Assembly (NCBI GenBank): GCA_050744245.1
Contig: JBOGGX010000283.1
Span: forward strand, 1 to 7,163
Length of the DNA: 7,163 nucleotides
Direction: 5' to 3'
Origin: JBOGGX01 sp050744245
GTDB lineage: Bacteria > Actinomycetota > Acidimicrobiia > Acidimicrobiales > JBOGGX01
The notes beneath the pieces are model-generated. The model did no database searches. It worked only from the letters and a program-made list of their open reading frames with translations, and was not told the origin of the DNA. The position numbers and the translations under genes were made by a program. How positions within the stretch are numbered: position 1 is the first letter of the stretch; every line of letters starts with the position of its first letter. Shown in pieces: positions 5,415 to 7,163 of this stretch.

Positions 5415-6595
5415 ATGCGCGACTCCCTGCTCGACGATGACCAGCGCCGGCTGCGCGACCGGCTCCGGGACTTCTTCGCCCGTGAGCTGGCCCCCCCGCG
5501 CCCCCCACATCGAGGCCCGCTCCGACTGGTCGGCGCTGCGCGAGGCGGTCACGGCCGCCGGCCGGGCCGGTCACCTGGCCTACCTGTTGCCGGGCGACGG
5601 CGCCGAGCCGGCCAGCCTGGTCAAGGCCACGATGGTCGCCGAGGAGGCGGCCGCGGTCAGCTACGCGTTCGAGGCCACGGTGGCGTCGTCGCTTTCCTGC
5701 GGCGTCCCGGTGATCCGCCACGCCACACCGGCCGTGCGGGAACGCTGGCGGCCCGCCCTGGCCAGGGGAGAGGCGTCGGCGCCATCTGCATCACCGAATC
5801 CGGCGTCGGGTCCGACAGCGCCGGCATAAAGACGCGTCTGACGGTGGACGAGGCCACGGGCGACGTGGTCGTGGACGGCTTCAAGCGGTACATCTCCAAC
5901 GCGGGCGTCGCCGACGTGTACATCGTCTACGGCATCAGCGACCCGAACGTTCGGGCCCAACGGGGCATGAGCGCGGTGGTCGTCCCCGCCGACACGCCCG
6001 GCCTGACCGTGCCCCGCCGCTACACGCTGATGGGTCGGCGCGGGTGCGTGGTCGGCGAGGTGGCGCTCGACAGCGTGCGAGTGGGCACGGACCACCTGCT
6101 CGGCGAGCCCGGCGAGGGCTTTCGGGTCATGGTCGGGATGTTCAACCTGGAGCGGATCCTGCTCGGCGGGGCCGGCCTGGGGCTGGCACGGGCCGCCTTC
6201 GACGTCGCCCGATAGCACGCGCGCAGGCGCGAGAGCTTCGGCCAACCGCTGGGCGCCAAGCAGCTGATCTGGGGCCGGCTGGCCGAGCTGAGCTGGCGCA
6301 TCGATGCCGCCGAGCTGCTGACCTACCGGGCGGCGCGTCTGTACGACGATGGCCGCGGCGGCAGGGAGCTGATGCGCGAGGCGGCGATGGCCAAGCTGGT
6401 GGCGACCGAGACTGCGGTGGCCTGCACCGACGCGTGCGTGCAGATCCTCGGGGGGGACGGCCTGGTGGCCGAGTTCAGACGAGCCGAGCGGCTCGACCGT
6501 GACGCGCGGCGATGCCGATCGTCGGCGGTACGTCCGAGATGGCGAAGTACGTGATCGCCTCCCGGGATCTGCAGGACATCCAGCTGTCCCTGTAG
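5415..6595 (+). pseudogene. Acyl-CoA dehydrogenase gene with three frameshifts and an in-frame stop
   Basis: Joining three reading frames restores an acyl-CoA dehydrogenase of about 393 residues, normal for the family. It begins at ATG 5415 (MRDSLLDDDQRRLRDRL), five bases after the MetF-like stop. Lesions: one extra base in the C-runs at 5491-5506; one missing base near 5773; TAG at 6213-6215, where the family has a variable residue before the [YH]AxxRxxFG motif (here HARRRESFGQPLG); and one missing base near 6510. Retained family blocks include ICITESGVGSDSAGIKT, FKRYISNAG, NLERILLGGAGLGLA and MPIVGGTSEMAKYVIA. The Glu in NLER is the likely catalytic base, as in isovaleryl-CoA dehydrogenase, since the MCAD-type Glu before GTS is Gly here. 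GC3 bias and active-site motifs are intact, so any inactivation is recent, or the lesions are sequence errors. In its intact form it would be a cytosolic FAD enzyme passing electrons to ETF; the substrate is unknown. Confidence 0.85.
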
Positions 6596-6611
6596 GGGGC
6601 CGGGGCGGGGG

Positions 6612-6623
6612 CCCTAGCTAGGG
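6612..6623. other. Perfect 12-bp palindrome between convergent genes
   Basis: CCCTAGCTAGGG is its own reverse complement and contains the TAG stop of the minus-strand FAH gene (6620-6618). It lies 17 bases after the stop of the convergent dehydrogenase gene, behind a G-rich tract (6594-6611). There is no T-run, so it is not a typical intrinsic terminator, and it could be chance. Confidence 0.3.
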
Positions 6624-7163
6624 TCGGTACGGGGTCAGCCCCCGCGGCACCTTGGGCTCCGGGGCCCAGCGGTCGCCCACCGAGTGCGCCAGCCGGTTGC
6701 GCAACGTCCCGATGCCATCGATGTCGAGCTCGACGACGTCGCCCGGCCGGAGCTTGCGGTACAGCTCGAGCCCCGAGCCCCGCCCCACCGTGTCGGTGGC
6801 GATGACCTGGCGCGGCCCCAGCGTCTCGGCACGGGACACGTACGCCACCAGCTCGTCGATGGTCCACGTGATGGTCGCCATTGAATTCCGCGTCCACTCC
6901 TCGCCGTTGACCCGGGCGACCATCTCGAGCCGGTCGGCGTCGAGCTCGTCCATGGTCGTGATCCACGGCCCGATGCTGGTGGCGAAGTCCTTGCCCTTGG
7001 CCGGGCCGAGGCTGGCCGTCATCTCCCGCATCTGAAGGTCGCGCGCACTGAAGTCGTTCATGATCGTCACGCCGAAGACATGACTGCGTGCCTCATCCGG
7101 CCGCAGGTCGGCACCCTGCCGGCCGATGACGACGGCCAGCTCCAGCTCGTAGTCGAGGAAGCG
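6618..7163 (-). CDS. Fumarylacetoacetate hydrolase-family protein, C-terminal part (gene continues beyond right edge)
   Basis: This is the C-terminal 181 residues of a metal-dependent FAH-family enzyme, a group that includes hydrolases, decarboxylases and isomerases acting on oxo- or hydroxy-diacids. Reading from the right edge, the sequence begins RFLDYELELAVVIG, whose two Glu (in ELE) match the metal ligands of the family. FGVTIMNDFSARDLQMRE follows, with the Asp of ND or ARD completing the site, then GKDFATSIGPWITT, VNGEEWTRNSM and ATDTVGRGSGLELYRKL. The last replaces the commoner TGTPxGVG loop and places the protein in the TVGxGxGLEL-type subgroup. PGDVVELDIDGIGTLRNRL is the usual end. 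It is transcribed toward the dehydrogenase gene, with only 22 bases between the two stops, so it belongs to a different operon whose start lies outside the window. The reaction cannot be assigned. Confidence 0.9.
   Translation of the reverse strand, partial: RFLDYELELAVVIGRQGADLRPDEARSHVFGVTIMNDFSARDLQMREMTASLGPAKGKDFATSIGPWITTMDELDADRLEMVARVNGEEWTRNSMATITWTIDELVAYVSRAETLGPRQVIATDTVGRGSGLELYRKLRPGDVVELDIDGIGTLRNRLAHSVGDRWAPEPKVPRGLTPYRP

Noticed and set aside
4519..5721. 400-codon antisense open frame over the MetF-like gene
   Set aside because: Its composition is dominated by Gly, Arg and His, with no domain signature, and it lies opposite a gene with clear catalytic motifs.
6213..6215. In-frame TAG read as a recoded codon, for example pyrrolysine as in methylamine methyltransferases
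   Set aside because: The protein is an acyl-CoA dehydrogenase, not a methyltransferase. The position is a variable helix residue, and the same gene carries three frameshifts that recoding would not fix.
1..7163. tRNA or rRNA genes, CRISPR arrays, insertion sequences or attachment sites
   Set aside because: Coding sequence fills nearly the whole window. I saw no regularly spaced repeats, transposase motifs, terminal inverted repeats or tRNA-like cloverleaf in the short gaps.

Overview
The window is a compact, very GC-rich stretch with a strong G/C bias at third codon positions, several GTG starts, overlapping or nearly abutting genes and almost no intergenic DNA. This style and the protein sequences suggest a high-GC actinomycete (Actinomycetota), possibly an environmental or metagenome-derived one; the sequence alone does not give a genus.

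Layout, left to right. Positions 1-2141 (minus strand) hold soxB-soxD-soxA, the first three genes of a heterotetrameric sarcosine oxidase operon. soxA runs off the left edge and soxG, the usual fourth gene, would lie beyond it. Upstream on the same strand (2306-3067) is an IclR-family regulator. A 57-bp AT-richer region (3068-3124) with an imperfect GAAA-N5-TTTC dyad separates it from a divergent plus-strand operon: a SoxB-like FAD oxidoreductase (3125-4573), a MetF-type methylenetetrahydrofolate reductase homologue (4564-5409, overlapping by 10 bp) and an acyl-CoA dehydrogenase gene (5415-6595) broken by three frameshifts and one in-frame TAG. Convergent to it is the C-terminal part of a fumarylacetoacetate hydrolase (FAH)-family gene (6618 to beyond 7163).

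Functional reading. Tetrameric sarcosine oxidase demethylates sarcosine to glycine, passing the methyl carbon to tetrahydrofolate as 5,10-methylene-THF and making H2O2. A MetF homologue acts on that same folate one-carbon pool. The SoxB-like oxidoreductase keeps the FAD-binding features of SoxB but lacks its FMN-anchoring histidine, so it probably oxidises another N-methylated or amino substrate. The simplest model is an IclR-controlled module for catabolism of N-methyl amino compounds with folate-linked C1 handling. The acyl-CoA dehydrogenase and FAH proteins might process a carbon skeleton, but that is speculative. The points most worth a second look are the pairing of the SoxB-like protein with MetF, the clustered lesions in the dehydrogenase gene, and a terminator-like hairpin immediately in front of soxB.
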